Shown one piece after another: positions 37,839 to 45,082 of a stretch of DNA of 48,392 nt. The notes under the pieces were generated by a model. That model did no database searches. It saw only the letters and a program-made list of their open reading frames with translations, and was not told the DNA's origin. A program made the position numbers and the translations under genes. This DNA comes from a virus, in the IMG/VR virus record IMGVR_UViG_3300044608_002771, positions 1 to 48,392 of that record; one strand, 5' to 3'. Position 1 is the first letter of the stretch; each line of letters begins with the position of its first letter.

Positions 37839-38168
37839 TCACTGTAGCGGGCCTCTTCCGTCCGAGAAAGAGTCTTCCCCAAGGATGACTCGGCACTCCG
37901 CAGCGACCTCCCGAAGAACTCGCCTGATCCTGGCGGCTGCCTCGTCGAGATCTCGAACCGGAACGGACGGAGTGCCGCTCGTTCCCCAGGTCCATCCGAC
38001 GATTGTCAGCCGGAGCTGCCCGCCTATAGTGTTCGAGCCAACGGTGGCGATGCGAACCGACCCGATAGTCGCTGTCCAGGTCCTCCTGGTCTTGAGCCAC
38101 CGGAGCTCCGCCCCGGGAGTTGGGACCCAGTCGTTGACCCACGTCCCGCCCCTGAAGCTGATCCTCAC
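37839..38168 (-). CDS. Hypothetical 109-aa protein
   Basis: GTG 38168 overlaps the previous stop (GTGA). Mostly beta (VRISFRGGTWVNDWVPTPGAELRWLKTRRTWTATIGSVRIATVGSN, then QLRLTIVGWTW) with a C-terminal helix (LDEAAARIRRVLREVAAECRVIL). The strand repeats suggest a small beta sandwich. Unrecognised. The last codons include the promoter of the next operon. Confidence 0.55.
   Translation of the reverse strand: MRISFRGGTWVNDWVPTPGAELRWLKTRRTWTATIGSVRIATVGSNTIGGQLRLTIVGWTWGTSGTPSVPVRDLDEAAARIRRVLREVAAECRVILGEDSFSDGRGPLQ
37841..37869 (-). promoter_or_regulatory. Phage-type promoter for the 37816 operon
   Basis: Minus strand -35 TTTCTC (37864-37869), 17-bp spacer, -10 TACAGT (37841-37846), with GAAGACTC before the -35. 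It drives genes down to the UvrD-like helicase. Confidence 0.72.
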
Positions 38169-38509
38169 GTCCCTGCCCTCCTCGACAGCTTTCCGACGAC
38201 CTGGTCGACCCTCGACGGATACGGAAGTCCGTCCAGGACCGTCCCGGACGTCAGCGCACCCCACGACACTGGGTGCCCTGGCCTCATCGCGTTGCCCCAG
38301 GAATTTCTCTCGGGACCCTCTACAGCGCCCGGAGGTGGTGGCTGAGGCGGAATCTCTTTCGCGGGATCGCCGACTCTGGCGAGCTGGCCCCAACATGCGT
38401 GAGCGGAGATCCCGAGTCGCTCCGAGACCTCTTTGGCCGACAGCCCAAGTCGGCGAAGGCGAAGGAGCTCCGCCGTCATCTCCTCCGACCAGTCGATCGC
38501 TGCGGGCAT
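38165..38509 (-). CDS. GcrA-like cell-cycle regulator
   Basis: A 114-aa protein; ATG 38509 overlaps the previous stop (TGATG). Residues 7-47 (WSEEMTAELLRLRRLGLSAKEVSERLGISAHACWGQLARVG) are the GcrA-like helix-turn-helix. The C terminus PGHPVSWGALTSGTVLDGLPYP matches the GcrA end that contacts sigma-70. GcrA controls cell-cycle promoters with methylated sites in alphaproteobacteria. A phage copy could redirect host RNA polymerase. It argues for an alphaproteobacterial host. Confidence 0.75.
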   Translation of the reverse strand: MPAAIDWSEEMTAELLRLRRLGLSAKEVSERLGISAHACWGQLARVGDPAKEIPPQPPPPGAVEGPERNSWGNAMRPGHPVSWGALTSGTVLDGLPYPSRVDQVVGKLSRRAGT

Positions 38510-38922
38510 CAGACTCCTCCGCCGGGCCAGAGATACTCCATGTCCGGGGACTCCGTCCAACCGAACTTTCCGTAGTGATCGGGGTCCTTCCGGAGAAGGT
38601 TGGAGCGGTGGCGAGCGTGGAAGTCGGGGAGACCCATCCACGTGGGCATCATCACCTCCTGACCTCGGTAGACCGGACAGTGCCTCATCGTGTTCCGGAA
38701 TCCCCGGCGGATCCACTCGTCTATCATGGCGTTCGTGTAGATGCCGAGCGCAGCGACTCGACCCTCCCACATCAGCGTCGCGGGGTGATTTCTCCAGCCG
38801 GTGGTGACACCGAGGAGCGCCCGACGGATCTGGTGAGCCTCCACGCGCTGCTTCCCGAGTCTTCGGTCGTCGAGAGCCCTGGCGCTGAGGACGAAGTCGG
38901 GATACGGAAGAAATGTCTGCAC
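38509..38922 (-). CDS. Pyrimidine-dimer DNA glycosylase-like (MSMEG_6728 family)
   Basis: A 137-aa protein, ATG 38922. The start MQTFLPYPDFVLSARALD and RRLGKQRVEAHQIRRAL, then GWRNHPATLMWEGRVAALGIY, match the MSMEG_6728 family related to T4 DenV. Members are predicted to cut at UV-made pyrimidine dimers. In an aquatic phage this would give light-damage repair. The second half (LPDFHARHRSNLLRKDPDHYGKFGW) is also family-typical. Own promoter upstream. Confidence 0.85.
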   Translation of the reverse strand: MQTFLPYPDFVLSARALDDRRLGKQRVEAHQIRRALLGVTTGWRNHPATLMWEGRVAALGIYTNAMIDEWIRRGFRNTMRHCPVYRGQEVMMPTWMGLPDFHARHRSNLLRKDPDHYGKFGWTESPDMEYLWPGGGV

Positions 38923-38945
38923 GCGAGCCTCCCTCTGGAGCCCTC

Positions 38946-38974
38946 AGTCTAGCCCGGAGCCTCCGGCGGCGAAA
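38946..38974 (-). promoter_or_regulatory. Phage-type promoter for the 38922 operon
   Basis: Minus strand -35 TTTCGC (38969-38974), 17-bp spacer, -10 TAGACT (38946-38951). The upstream AGGATTC-like element is missing. It overlaps the 3' end of the exonuclease gene. Confidence 0.65.
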
Positions 38975-39560
38975 CAGCCGCCTGCGCGAGCGTTCGCTGA
39001 ATTCCCCGGAACACCGCGCGGCAGGCATAGACGTCCACCAGCGCGTCGTGGGCTCCGGAGAGCTCCTTCTTCGTGAAGAAGTGGTATGCCTCCGCCAGTT
39101 TCGGCCACCCGAACTCCCCCACGCGACGCCCCGGCTTCTTCACGATCGGGACGGACCGAAGCATGGTGCAGAACTGGGTGGGCCACGGGAGCCTCGGCAT
39201 CCCCAGTCGGTGAAACGCCACGTCGGCGATCCGGACGTCGAACTCGATGTTGTGAGCGATGGTCAGAGTCGCGTGCCCGAGCATGGACATCAAGTCGTTG
39301 GCGAGATGCTGAGCCGAGACCCCGTATGCGCGCGCCACCTCCCTCGGGATTCCGTGGACCCTCTCCGCGTCCGGGTCCCACCGGACTCGCTCCCCCGGCC
39401 AGCTCTCCGGATCGATGAGGTAGCTCGAGACCCGAACGACGTTCTCGCTGTCGGTCTCAAGATACATCGCCGCCTGGACCGGGACCGGCTGGCGAGGATC
39501 GTCCGGTCCGGAGTGCCTCTCCAGCTTCCCAGTCGTCTCGAAGTCGAAGAAGAGGCGCAT
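38949..39560 (-). CDS. DEDDh 3'-5' exonuclease (DnaQ/RNase T-like)
   Basis: A 203-aa protein; ATG 39560 overlaps the previous stop (TGATG), with a GTG one codon before also possible. FFDFETTG gives the first Asp-Glu pair, TLTIAHNIEFDVRI the second motif and SGAHDALVDVYA the final H-x4-D of DEDDh exonucleases. It could proofread, process RNA or trim recombination ends. The family A polymerase already has its own exonuclease, so a different job is likely. Confidence 0.9.
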   Translation of the reverse strand: MRLFFDFETTGKLERHSGPDDPRQPVPVQAAMYLETDSENVVRVSSYLIDPESWPGERVRWDPDAERVHGIPREVARAYGVSAQHLANDLMSMLGHATLTIAHNIEFDVRIADVAFHRLGMPRLPWPTQFCTMLRSVPIVKKPGRRVGEFGWPKLAEAYHFFTKKELSGAHDALVDVYACRAVFRGIQRTLAQAAVSPPEAPG

Positions 39561-39679
39561 CACAGCCTCCGCGCGACGAGATCTAGGCGAGGAGGCTCGA
39601 CCAGAGTCGCAGGGAAGAACAGGATCCCGAACACGCCCACGCCCTCGATGTGGTCGCGCCGAAGAAGCTTCATCCTCAT
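39560..39679 (-). CDS. 39-aa hypothetical protein
   Basis: ATG 39679 overlaps the previous stop (ATGA), and its TGA overlaps the exonuclease start. The product MRMKLLRRDHIEGVGVFGIL, then FFPATLVEPPRLDLVARRL, is short and hydrophobic with basic ends. It fits exactly between its neighbours, so translation is plausible. Function unknown. Confidence 0.5.
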   Translation of the reverse strand: MRMKLLRRDHIEGVGVFGILFFPATLVEPPRLDLVARRL

Positions 39680-40116
39680 GGCGCGCGGTCCCCGTCGTTG
39701 TAGATGCGGAGCGTCGTGTCGGTGGACCTCCTCAGGATCGGCATTAACATACCCATCGCGACGGCCGAGCTGGAGACCCACTCCGCGCGGTCGAGCGTCA
39801 TGCCGACCAGCGGGCACCCCTCCGTGTCCTCGGCCTTGTTCCCGGAGTGAATCCGCACGCCGCTCCAGTCGCGCTGAAACTGCTCGTCGCCGACCAGGAG
39901 TGGGAGATCGACCTTGAAGCGAGGGCTGTAGGTGATCAACACGCGATACAGTCCGGACGGGATCGCCGTCCGACCAGCGATCTTCTGTCCTCGGGGCCGG
40001 ACCGGGTCCTCCATCGTGTAGCACCACCACCGGGACGATCCCTGCTCCACGACGAGCAGGCCGGGGGTGGACGTGAAGCTGGACGCGAAGCGGGACAGGA
40101 TCAGGGTCGTCTTCAC
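39676..40116 (-). CDS. DUF5675 family protein
   Basis: A 146-aa protein; GTG 40116 follows AGGAGAGACGA. RWWCYTMEDPVRPRGQKIAGRTAIPSGLYRVLITYSPRFK and VRIHSGNKAEDTEGCPLVG are the DUF5675 signature. The HSGN...DTEGC arrangement resembles the His/Cys active region of L,D-transpeptidase-like folds, so a peptidoglycan-linked role is possible. Here it sits among replication genes rather than lysis genes. Function is not established. Confidence 0.85.
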   Translation of the reverse strand: MKTTLILSRFASSFTSTPGLLVVEQGSSRWWCYTMEDPVRPRGQKIAGRTAIPSGLYRVLITYSPRFKVDLPLLVGDEQFQRDWSGVRIHSGNKAEDTEGCPLVGMTLDRAEWVSSSAVAMGMLMPILRRSTDTTLRIYNDGDRAP

Positions 40117-40125
40117 TCGTCTCTC

Positions 40126-41655
40126 CTACAGTGGGGTGTCAGATGGGTCCGGAACGGCGTGCGGCGAGGTCTGCCAGGACACGGCGGACGTCGGGATGAA
40201 CCAGCACCGAACGTTCTTCCCGCGAGCGTCGAACTGGAGGGAGCCGCCGCCCATCTCCCGGAGCCTCGCCGTGATCTTTGCCCGACCGTAGTCGTCGAAA
40301 CGAACGCGGGCCATCGCAGCCTCCAGGTCCATGAGCCGGAACACGACCCTCCTCCCCGCGTCGTCGACCCATGGCTTCCCGAGGAGTATCTCGTCCCTCT
40401 GGTCCGCTCTGTGGCGGTCGGTGCAGAAGTTCTCGAGTATCTCCTCGAAGCGGCCCCTCACGCCGACCTCGGAGGGAACCTCGATGACCGTGGCGTTCTC
40501 GATTATCTTCTGGACGGACCGGAGCCAGTCGTCCGTCTTGTAGAGCGGCGTCACGATGCGAAGCTGATTGAGCGCCGCGAGCTGAAACTTCTTGGAGTCC
40601 AGGAGCTCCGCCGCCGTGCACTCGATCGTTCCGCCCGTCTTCAGGACGACGAAGAACAGAGGCGGATCGCTGGACAGAACGGACGCGCTCTCCAGGATGG
40701 GGGCAGCACCCCCGGCTCCGACCCCGTGGGGGCGCGTTCGGCACAGCGCGACGTTGCAGTGGCTGACGCACGGCTGATCCGTGCACCTGTAGGTGTAGTC
40801 CTTCCTGCGGAGCGATCTCAGGATGACCGACACCTCCGCCGACGGGAGCGGCGGCCGCATGTAGTCCTGGTTCCACCGCTCCAGAAGCTTCTCCCAGTCG
40901 TCGGGACTCATCTTCTTGGCGAGCACGCCGAGCGCGAAGAGTCCATTGTTCCGGGTGCCCTCGCCGAACCCGACCGCCGCCAGGGTCTCCAGACACGGAG
41001 GTCCCTGGTTGAACTCCTCGACCGTGGGGCGGAGCCGGAGGGCCATCAACTGGTCCCGAGTGATCCTCCGTGCCTCGGCTGCGGTCAGGAACGCGTCGGC
41101 CGTGAGTCCCGCTCCGTCGGGTCTGACGCAGTATCGCGTGGTGGCGTCGCCGTCGAAGTATGGCATGTTCAGCCACGACCCGAGGTCTCCCTTGTCGGCG
41201 AGAACGCGGTCCTGCTTCGGGTAGATCTCGGAGTTTCCGTGGCCCAGGAGAGCGGCGAGCTCCCGGAGCCGGGACATGGCCTCCTCGGCAGCTATCGGCT
41301 CGGAGAAGAACAGGAAGACGTGAGCTCCGCCGCTCTTCGTCCTGCAGACGAGTGCCGGAACGTCGTGCGCGGCGAGCTTCGAGACGAGCTCCGTGTGCGA
41401 CACGCTGTAGTCGTCGACGTCCACTGCGGCCCACAGAACGGTGTGGTCCTCCCGGATCGTGACGACCCCGAGCGGTCTCGTTCCCTCCAGATGCTGAACC
41501 CAGAGCTCCGTCGTGACGGGCTCCCGGAGAGTCCGGGCGGTCCGCTTGATCTCTTTCTTAGGAGAGTCGGCGCGAGGGTCCTCCACGGAGTAGGTTCCGT
41601 GAGACCGGCGGGCACCCTCGAACAGTATGTGGAATCTCTCGGCACGAGTCGACAC
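40126..41655 (-). CDS. Archaeo-eukaryotic primase (TOTE-type)
   Basis: A 509-aa protein; GTG 41655 follows GGGGGACGTCC, and a TTG five codons upstream is less likely. AEP motifs: WAAVDVDDYSVS with the Asp pair, CRTKSGGAHVFLFFSEP, and the TOTE signature GNSEIYPKQDRVLADKGDLGSWLNMPYFDG. C-terminal 270 residues contain a Cys-rich segment (YTYRCTDQPCVSHCNVALCRTRP), a possible zinc finger, and a helical region. It should make primers for the polymerase. No DnaB helicase gene accompanies it. Confidence 0.85.
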   Translation of the reverse strand: MSTRAERFHILFEGARRSHGTYSVEDPRADSPKKEIKRTARTLREPVTTELWVQHLEGTRPLGVVTIREDHTVLWAAVDVDDYSVSHTELVSKLAAHDVPALVCRTKSGGAHVFLFFSEPIAAEEAMSRLRELAALLGHGNSEIYPKQDRVLADKGDLGSWLNMPYFDGDATTRYCVRPDGAGLTADAFLTAAEARRITRDQLMALRLRPTVEEFNQGPPCLETLAAVGFGEGTRNNGLFALGVLAKKMSPDDWEKLLERWNQDYMRPPLPSAEVSVILRSLRRKDYTYRCTDQPCVSHCNVALCRTRPHGVGAGGAAPILESASVLSSDPPLFFVVLKTGGTIECTAAELLDSKKFQLAALNQLRIVTPLYKTDDWLRSVQKIIENATVIEVPSEVGVRGRFEEILENFCTDRHRADQRDEILLGKPWVDDAGRRVVFRLMDLEAAMARVRFDDYGRAKITARLREMGGGSLQFDARGKNVRCWFIPTSAVSWQTSPHAVPDPSDTPL

Positions 41656-41673
41656 GGACGTCCCCCACAAGGC

Positions 41674-41707
41674 ACGCCACCCACCGAGTCTCCCCGGTGG
41701 GTGGCGT
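41674..41707 (-). terminator. Long hairpin after the 42617 gene
   Basis: A perfect 13-bp stem (ACGCCACCCACCG / CGGTGGGTGGCGT) with an 8-base loop, 10 bases after the stop. No U tract. It separates the abundant-looking first operon from the primase gene, which has no visible promoter of its own. Confidence 0.65.
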
Positions 41708-41717
41708 CACGTCGTCG

Positions 41718-42617
41718 TCAGAGCGGGCCGCTGTCCTCGGCGGGCGCGGCGTCGATCGTGCTCCCGGAATCGGCAGGGCGACCCATCGGAACCGACCCCA
41801 TCGAGTTCGCCTGCAGGAAGAACTTCTTCGCTGCCTCGTAGGCAAACCGCTGGTCCGTGCCGGTCTGGACCCAGCCGAGATCCTCCGCCACCGGAACGAA
41901 CCAGTCGCCCTGGTCGTTCTTCTGGTAGAGCGTCTTGAGCTGGTAGACGCGGGTGAAGCTGGGCGCGATCACCGGGCCGTTGGCGCCACGGATCTTGTGC
42001 GACTTCATCGCGGCGGTCCAGCGACGGCTGAACCCGAGGCCGGTGGACGTCAGGCCGAGGACCATCATGTCCATCGCGTCGACGTCGATCAGGAAGTGGT
42101 AGTTGGTCTCCACGAGCTGATTGCCGTTCGGGAGCATCCGGAGCATGCGCTTGCTGCCACCAGGCGCCTGGACCAGCGTCACCTGGCGCCCGAGCGCCGT
42201 GTTCGCGTCGTGCGTGGCGACGTAGCCACCGCCGGAGCCACGCGGCACCCACTCGACCTCGTTCTTCTGGAAGAAGGCCTGCAGAACGCAGGGTCCGCCC
42301 TCCGCCTGCTTCCAGAGTCGCTTGGTGATGGAGTGCATGAAGTCGCCCGCCTCCGCTCCCGGCACATACTCCGGCTCGTGCTTGTTGACCTCGGGGCTAC
42401 CCTTCTGGAGCACGACGAGCCACGGGGTGGACGCGTCCTCGGGCCGGTCGCTGATGCCGGCGCCAGCGAGCGCCTCCATGTCGTCGGCGAGGTCTGCCGG
42501 GGGGCCTCCCGGCGCGGCGGTGGTCAGGGCGGCGCCGGTCGGCGCGGTGGTGGCGGGGTCCTGATCGGGGAGTCCGCCGTCGACTGGAGTCTTCTTGTCG
42601 GTCGGTTTTGTGGCCAC
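41718..42617 (-). CDS. Conserved phage replication-module protein, ssDNA-binding candidate
   Basis: A 299-aa protein, GTG start. The first 60 residues are a Pro/Ala/Thr-rich disordered region. The core contains PWLVVLQKGSPEVNKHEPEYVPGAEAGDFMHSITKRLWK, GGPCVLQAFFQKNEVEWVPRGSGGGYV, LVETNYHFLIDVDAMDMMVLGLTSTGLGFSRRWTAAMKSHKI. The end is acidic (APAEDSGPL). Proteins of this kind occur in many phage replication blocks and are often suspected to coat ssDNA. Its position before a terminator and primase supports an abundant replication factor. Confidence 0.65.
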   Translation of the reverse strand: MATKPTDKKTPVDGGLPDQDPATTAPTGAALTTAAPGGPPADLADDMEALAGAGISDRPEDASTPWLVVLQKGSPEVNKHEPEYVPGAEAGDFMHSITKRLWKQAEGGPCVLQAFFQKNEVEWVPRGSGGGYVATHDANTALGRQVTLVQAPGGSKRMLRMLPNGNQLVETNYHFLIDVDAMDMMVLGLTSTGLGFSRRWTAAMKSHKIRGANGPVIAPSFTRVYQLKTLYQKNDQGDWFVPVAEDLGWVQTGTDQRFAYEAAKKFFLQANSMGSVPMGRPADSGSTIDAAPAEDSGPL

Positions 42618-42621
42618 GGAG

Positions 42622-42870
42622 TCAGTTCTCCTCTTGCTTCGTGGGCTGATGGGGTCCCAGGAACATCTCGACGAGAGGGGACCCCGGTGCCCTCGTCGGC
42701 TCGGCTGCGGCTGCAGCTCGATCAGTGTGCGCGGAACTCAGTCTCCGCGATACGCGCTTCTTCCGGCACAGGATCGGGAAGTTGTGGCGGTGCCTCGCCT
42801 CGGCGCCGTAGGACCGGAACTTCGCCCCGCACACGCAGGAGTAGGACTCGGACCAGTGACGTCGGCTCAC
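42622..42870 (-). CDS. Small zinc-finger-like protein
   Basis: An 82-aa protein; GTG 42870 overlaps the previous stop (GTGA); an earlier GTG at 42882 is possible. SYSCVCGAKFRSYGAEARHRHNFPILCRKK is a C-x-C...H-x-H...C cluster typical of a small zinc finger. The rest is basic, then Pro/Ala-rich. It likely binds DNA or RNA. It is part of the first replication operon. Confidence 0.6.
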   Translation of the reverse strand: MSRRHWSESYSCVCGAKFRSYGAEARHRHNFPILCRKKRVSRRLSSAHTDRAAAAAEPTRAPGSPLVEMFLGPHQPTKQEEN

Positions 42871-43199
42871 ACGCGCCTCCACGCCCGATAGGTCACGACG
42901 ATCCGGAGCCTTCCCTCCTGCTCAGACAGCTCGAACGTGCACCGCTCGAGCCACAGACAGAAGGTTCCGGAGTCGGTGTCCTGGTAGATCCAGACGTCGT
43001 GGCCATCCGCCCTCGACAGAAACTCCTCCAGCCCCAGCTCGTCCGCCAGCACCCGAGGGATGGAGAAGGACGCCGTCGGGAGATCCTCGTCGTGCGACAT
43101 GTCCTCCACGACCGGGACATCCACTCTCGAGGTCGCCGACCGCCCGGTCCCAGAGGTGAAGACGACCTGAACCCGCCCGGACGGATAGACGGAGCTCAT
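42867..43199 (-). CDS. Hypothetical 110-aa protein
   Basis: ATG 43199 overlaps the previous stop (ATGA). Beta-rich start (SGRVQVVFTSGTGRSATSRVDVPVVEDMSH), helical middle (IPRVLADELGLEEFLSRADGHDVWIY) and strand-rich end (CTFELSEQEGRLRIVVTYRAW). It appears to be a compact globular protein. Unrecognised. Confidence 0.55.
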   Translation of the reverse strand: MSSVYPSGRVQVVFTSGTGRSATSRVDVPVVEDMSHDEDLPTASFSIPRVLADELGLEEFLSRADGHDVWIYQDTDSGTFCLWLERCTFELSEQEGRLRIVVTYRAWRRV

Positions 43200-43984
43200 C
43201 GGCGGGTCTTCCTCTTGGGTCGGACCTCGATTTTCGCAACGCGACCGATCGTCGCGCCGAGGAGGTCCAGGTTCGGGGTCTTGTCGAACGGTGGTGGTGG
43301 GGACTCGCCCTCGGCGCACTCCTCCAGAGCCGCGTCGCGCCGGTCGAACCACTCCCGGAGGAAGCTCGTCAGGGTCGCCCACGGAATCCCTCGGCTCAGC
43401 CGGACCAGTCCTCCGTCGGGGACGTGGACGCACGAGTCCAGGATCTGCAGCAGGATCGCTCGCTGGTGGTTCGAGAGTTTATTCTCCATCACGGCCCTGG
43501 AGAGGGTGCCGACATCCTGCCTAGACAAAATCGGGGCCGACAGAAGAGCGGACCGGATCTCCTCGGCGCTTTTCAACTGACCTCGACCGAGTTTGATCTC
43601 GACGACGGTTGCGATCAGATCGCCGCCGCCGAGCTCCTCGACGTGGTCGAAGGCGCGCTCCTTCTGCTCCGGATCCATGTCGCCGCCGATGTTGGCGTGG
43701 TAGTAGGGTCGGATGACGACGTCGAGCCCCGCGTCGGGGAGCCCGATCCGGTCGGCGTTGGCGCTGTCGAAGAGGGCGGGGAGGACGTCGTGAGCGAGCC
43801 GCTTCCGCTCGCTCTTGGCTGCGTCGAGCTCGGCCTCCGCCGCCTTCACGCGGTCGGTCGCGACCGCAAGCAAGCGACCAGCCTCGGTCAGATCCGTGAC
43901 GACGGCGGTCGTCGGGAGGCTGAGGGCCTCGGCCTCGGCGGCGATGTCGGATGGGGGAGCAGACGACGTGGGGGACGAGTCCAT
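43196..43984 (-). CDS. DUF7173-like phage protein, first gene of replication operon
   Basis: A 262-aa protein, ATG 43984. Residues 35-75 form a coiled coil (DRVKAAEAELDAAKSERKRLAHDVLPALFDSANADRIGLP), followed by LDVVIRPYYHANIGGDMDPEQKERAFDHVEELGGGDLI. This coiled coil plus beta-hairpin plus EHGHGDLI-like pattern is common in phage replication modules (DUF7173-like). The C terminus is basic. It may be a DNA-end or ssDNA-associated protein. It is the first minus-strand gene from the divergent promoter region. Confidence 0.65.
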   Translation of the reverse strand: MDSSPTSSAPPSDIAAEAEALSLPTTAVVTDLTEAGRLLAVATDRVKAAEAELDAAKSERKRLAHDVLPALFDSANADRIGLPDAGLDVVIRPYYHANIGGDMDPEQKERAFDHVEELGGGDLIATVVEIKLGRGQLKSAEEIRSALLSAPILSRQDVGTLSRAVMENKLSNHQRAILLQILDSCVHVPDGGLVRLSRGIPWATLTSFLREWFDRRDAALEECAEGESPPPPFDKTPNLDLLGATIGRVAKIEVRPKRKTRR

Positions 43985-44029
43985 GTTATTCTCCAGGTGT
44001 GGCGACGAGCCGCCGGTGAACGCCCCCGT

Positions 44030-44058
44030 AGGTTAGCGGTTCGGGGAATCGGACGATA
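44030..44058 (-). promoter_or_regulatory. Phage-type promoter for the replication operon
   Basis: Minus strand -35 TATCGT (44053-44058), 17-bp spacer, -10 TAACCT (44030-44035). A small GGCG/CGCC hairpin (44001-44014) lies in the leader, like those of other genes. A weaker member of the family. Confidence 0.55.
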
Positions 44059-44113
44059 GCGGTCAGGCGGTGCTCCGTTACCGATTTTTATCGACGAGTC
44101 ACCAAGATTTCTC

Positions 44114-44142
44114 TTTGGTCCCGTGAGATATTGGGCTAGAGT
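44114..44142 (+). promoter_or_regulatory. Phage-type promoter for the small-gene operon
   Basis: Plus strand -35 TTTGGT (44114-44119), 17-bp spacer, -10 TAGAGT (44137-44142), with CACCAAGATTTCTC upstream. It shares GTCACCA-GATTTC-CTCTTT with the promoter at 18615-18643. It diverges from the 44030 promoter. Confidence 0.78.
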
Positions 44143-44166
44143 GAGGGGGTAATCAAGGAGGCCACC

Positions 44167-44412
44167 GTGGCAAGAAAGAAATGCGTTCCGTTCTCCCAAG
44201 GATCCGTCACTCGCGTTGTGATCTGGGAGGTCGATCCATCAGGAGATTTCATCGTCGACGTCGCCGAGGCGCCGGTTCTTTTCGCCAACGGGGAGCAGTA
44301 TGCTCGCGAGACCTTCCCGTGCTACTTCGACGGAGCAGGAGCCGTCCTCCCGACGCACCGCGTCACGGTCGAGGATCGCTCGGACCTCGGCTTCCTGGAT
44401 CAGGGTGCCTGA
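44167..44412 (+). CDS. Hypothetical 81-aa protein, first of small-gene operon
   Basis: GTG 44167 with AAGGAGG. The product MARKKCVPFSQGSVTRVVIWEVD, then DFIVDVAEAPVLFANGEQY, looks like a small beta-rich domain. The end is acidic. No match is recognised. It lies right behind a strong promoter on the plus strand, so early expression is likely. Confidence 0.6.
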   Translation: MARKKCVPFSQGSVTRVVIWEVDPSGDFIVDVAEAPVLFANGEQYARETFPCYFDGAGAVLPTHRVTVEDRSDLGFLDQGA

Positions 44413-44414
44413 TC

Positions 44415-44612
44415 GTGGATCATCTCATCCCCGGCCAGTCGGCTCACAACTTCGCTCCGGCGTTCATGATCATGATGGGGCGGCTCCTCCCTGGCCGGAG
44501 CCGGAGCTCCAGGAGAGTGGACCTCAGCGGGTCGTCGTCCTTCATGGCACTCTTCGTCGCCGCGCTCCGTGTGCACTTCGCCCAGAAGATCGACGAGAAG
44601 GACTCCGAGTGA
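44415..44612 (+). CDS. Hypothetical 65-aa protein
   Basis: GTG 44415 lies two bases after the previous stop. The sequence includes DHLIPGQSAHNFAPAFMIMM and LSGSSSFMALFVAALRVHF, moderately hydrophobic but broken by Arg-rich GRLLPGRSRSSRRVD. It might be membrane-associated. Its TGA overlaps the next ATG (TGATG). Confidence 0.5.
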   Translation: MDHLIPGQSAHNFAPAFMIMMGRLLPGRSRSSRRVDLSGSSSFMALFVAALRVHFAQKIDEKDSE

Positions 44613-44920
44613 TGGCCGAGCTCCAAGTTTCCACCCTTCGCTCCGATCTGTTCGACGCGGACCGCGACCGGAAGCTCCTGTCGGCCGAGGCCTCGACCTG
44701 TCGCTTCTCGGGCCTCGGTCGCCTCTACGACGACGCTGTCGACGTGGGCATCGCCATCGAGCGCTGCGGCCACCGACGAGGTCGCGTGGTGCGCCTCTAC
44801 CTCTCCGAGGAGAAACGCGAGGACGGCGACGTCAGGTGGTGGGACTTCAAGCCTTGCACCGAGTCGCTCCGCGCGGTTCCGGCTCTGGACGGGTGGTCCG
44901 TCCGCATCTTCAACGACTAG
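44612..44920 (+). CDS. Hypothetical 102-aa protein
   Basis: ATG 44612 overlaps the previous stop. The product MAELQVSTLRSDLFDADRDR, then CRFSGLGRLYDDAVDVGIAI, then RVVRLYLSEEKREDGDVRWWDFKP, is mixed alpha/beta and acidic. It looks like a small globular protein of an early phage operon. No function recognised. Confidence 0.6.
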   Translation: MAELQVSTLRSDLFDADRDRKLLSAEASTCRFSGLGRLYDDAVDVGIAIERCGHRRGRVVRLYLSEEKREDGDVRWWDFKPCTESLRAVPALDGWSVRIFND

Positions 44921-44929
44921 AGGGTCGTC

Positions 44930-45082
44930 GTGAACCTCGGAATGATCGTGTGGCTCGCCGGAAGTGCCTTCGTGGCGCTCGTCATTCTCCCGGAGTGTCG
45001 GTCGTGGAGATGCGTCGCCGGAGCCGGGGGAGCGTGGGTCCTGTCCGTCGTGGTCGGCGTAACTCTGGGAGCACTGTCGTGA
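44930..45082 (+). CDS. 50-aa two-helix membrane protein
   Basis: GTG 44930 follows AGAGGGTCGTC. The product has two hydrophobic segments, MIVWLAGSAFVALVILP and GAWVLSVVVGVTLGALS, joined by ECRSWRCVAGAGG. Each is about 16-20 residues, so a hairpin in the inner membrane is likely. It could act in host takeover or superinfection exclusion, or as a pinholin-like protein. Its stop overlaps the next GTG. Confidence 0.6.
   Translation: MNLGMIVWLAGSAFVALVILPECRSWRCVAGAGGAWVLSVVVGVTLGALS

Noticed and set aside
40139-41434. Minus-strand frame of 431 codons inside the primase gene
   Set aside because: Same strand but another frame; Arg/Gly-rich product without domains, while the primase frame shows clear motifs.
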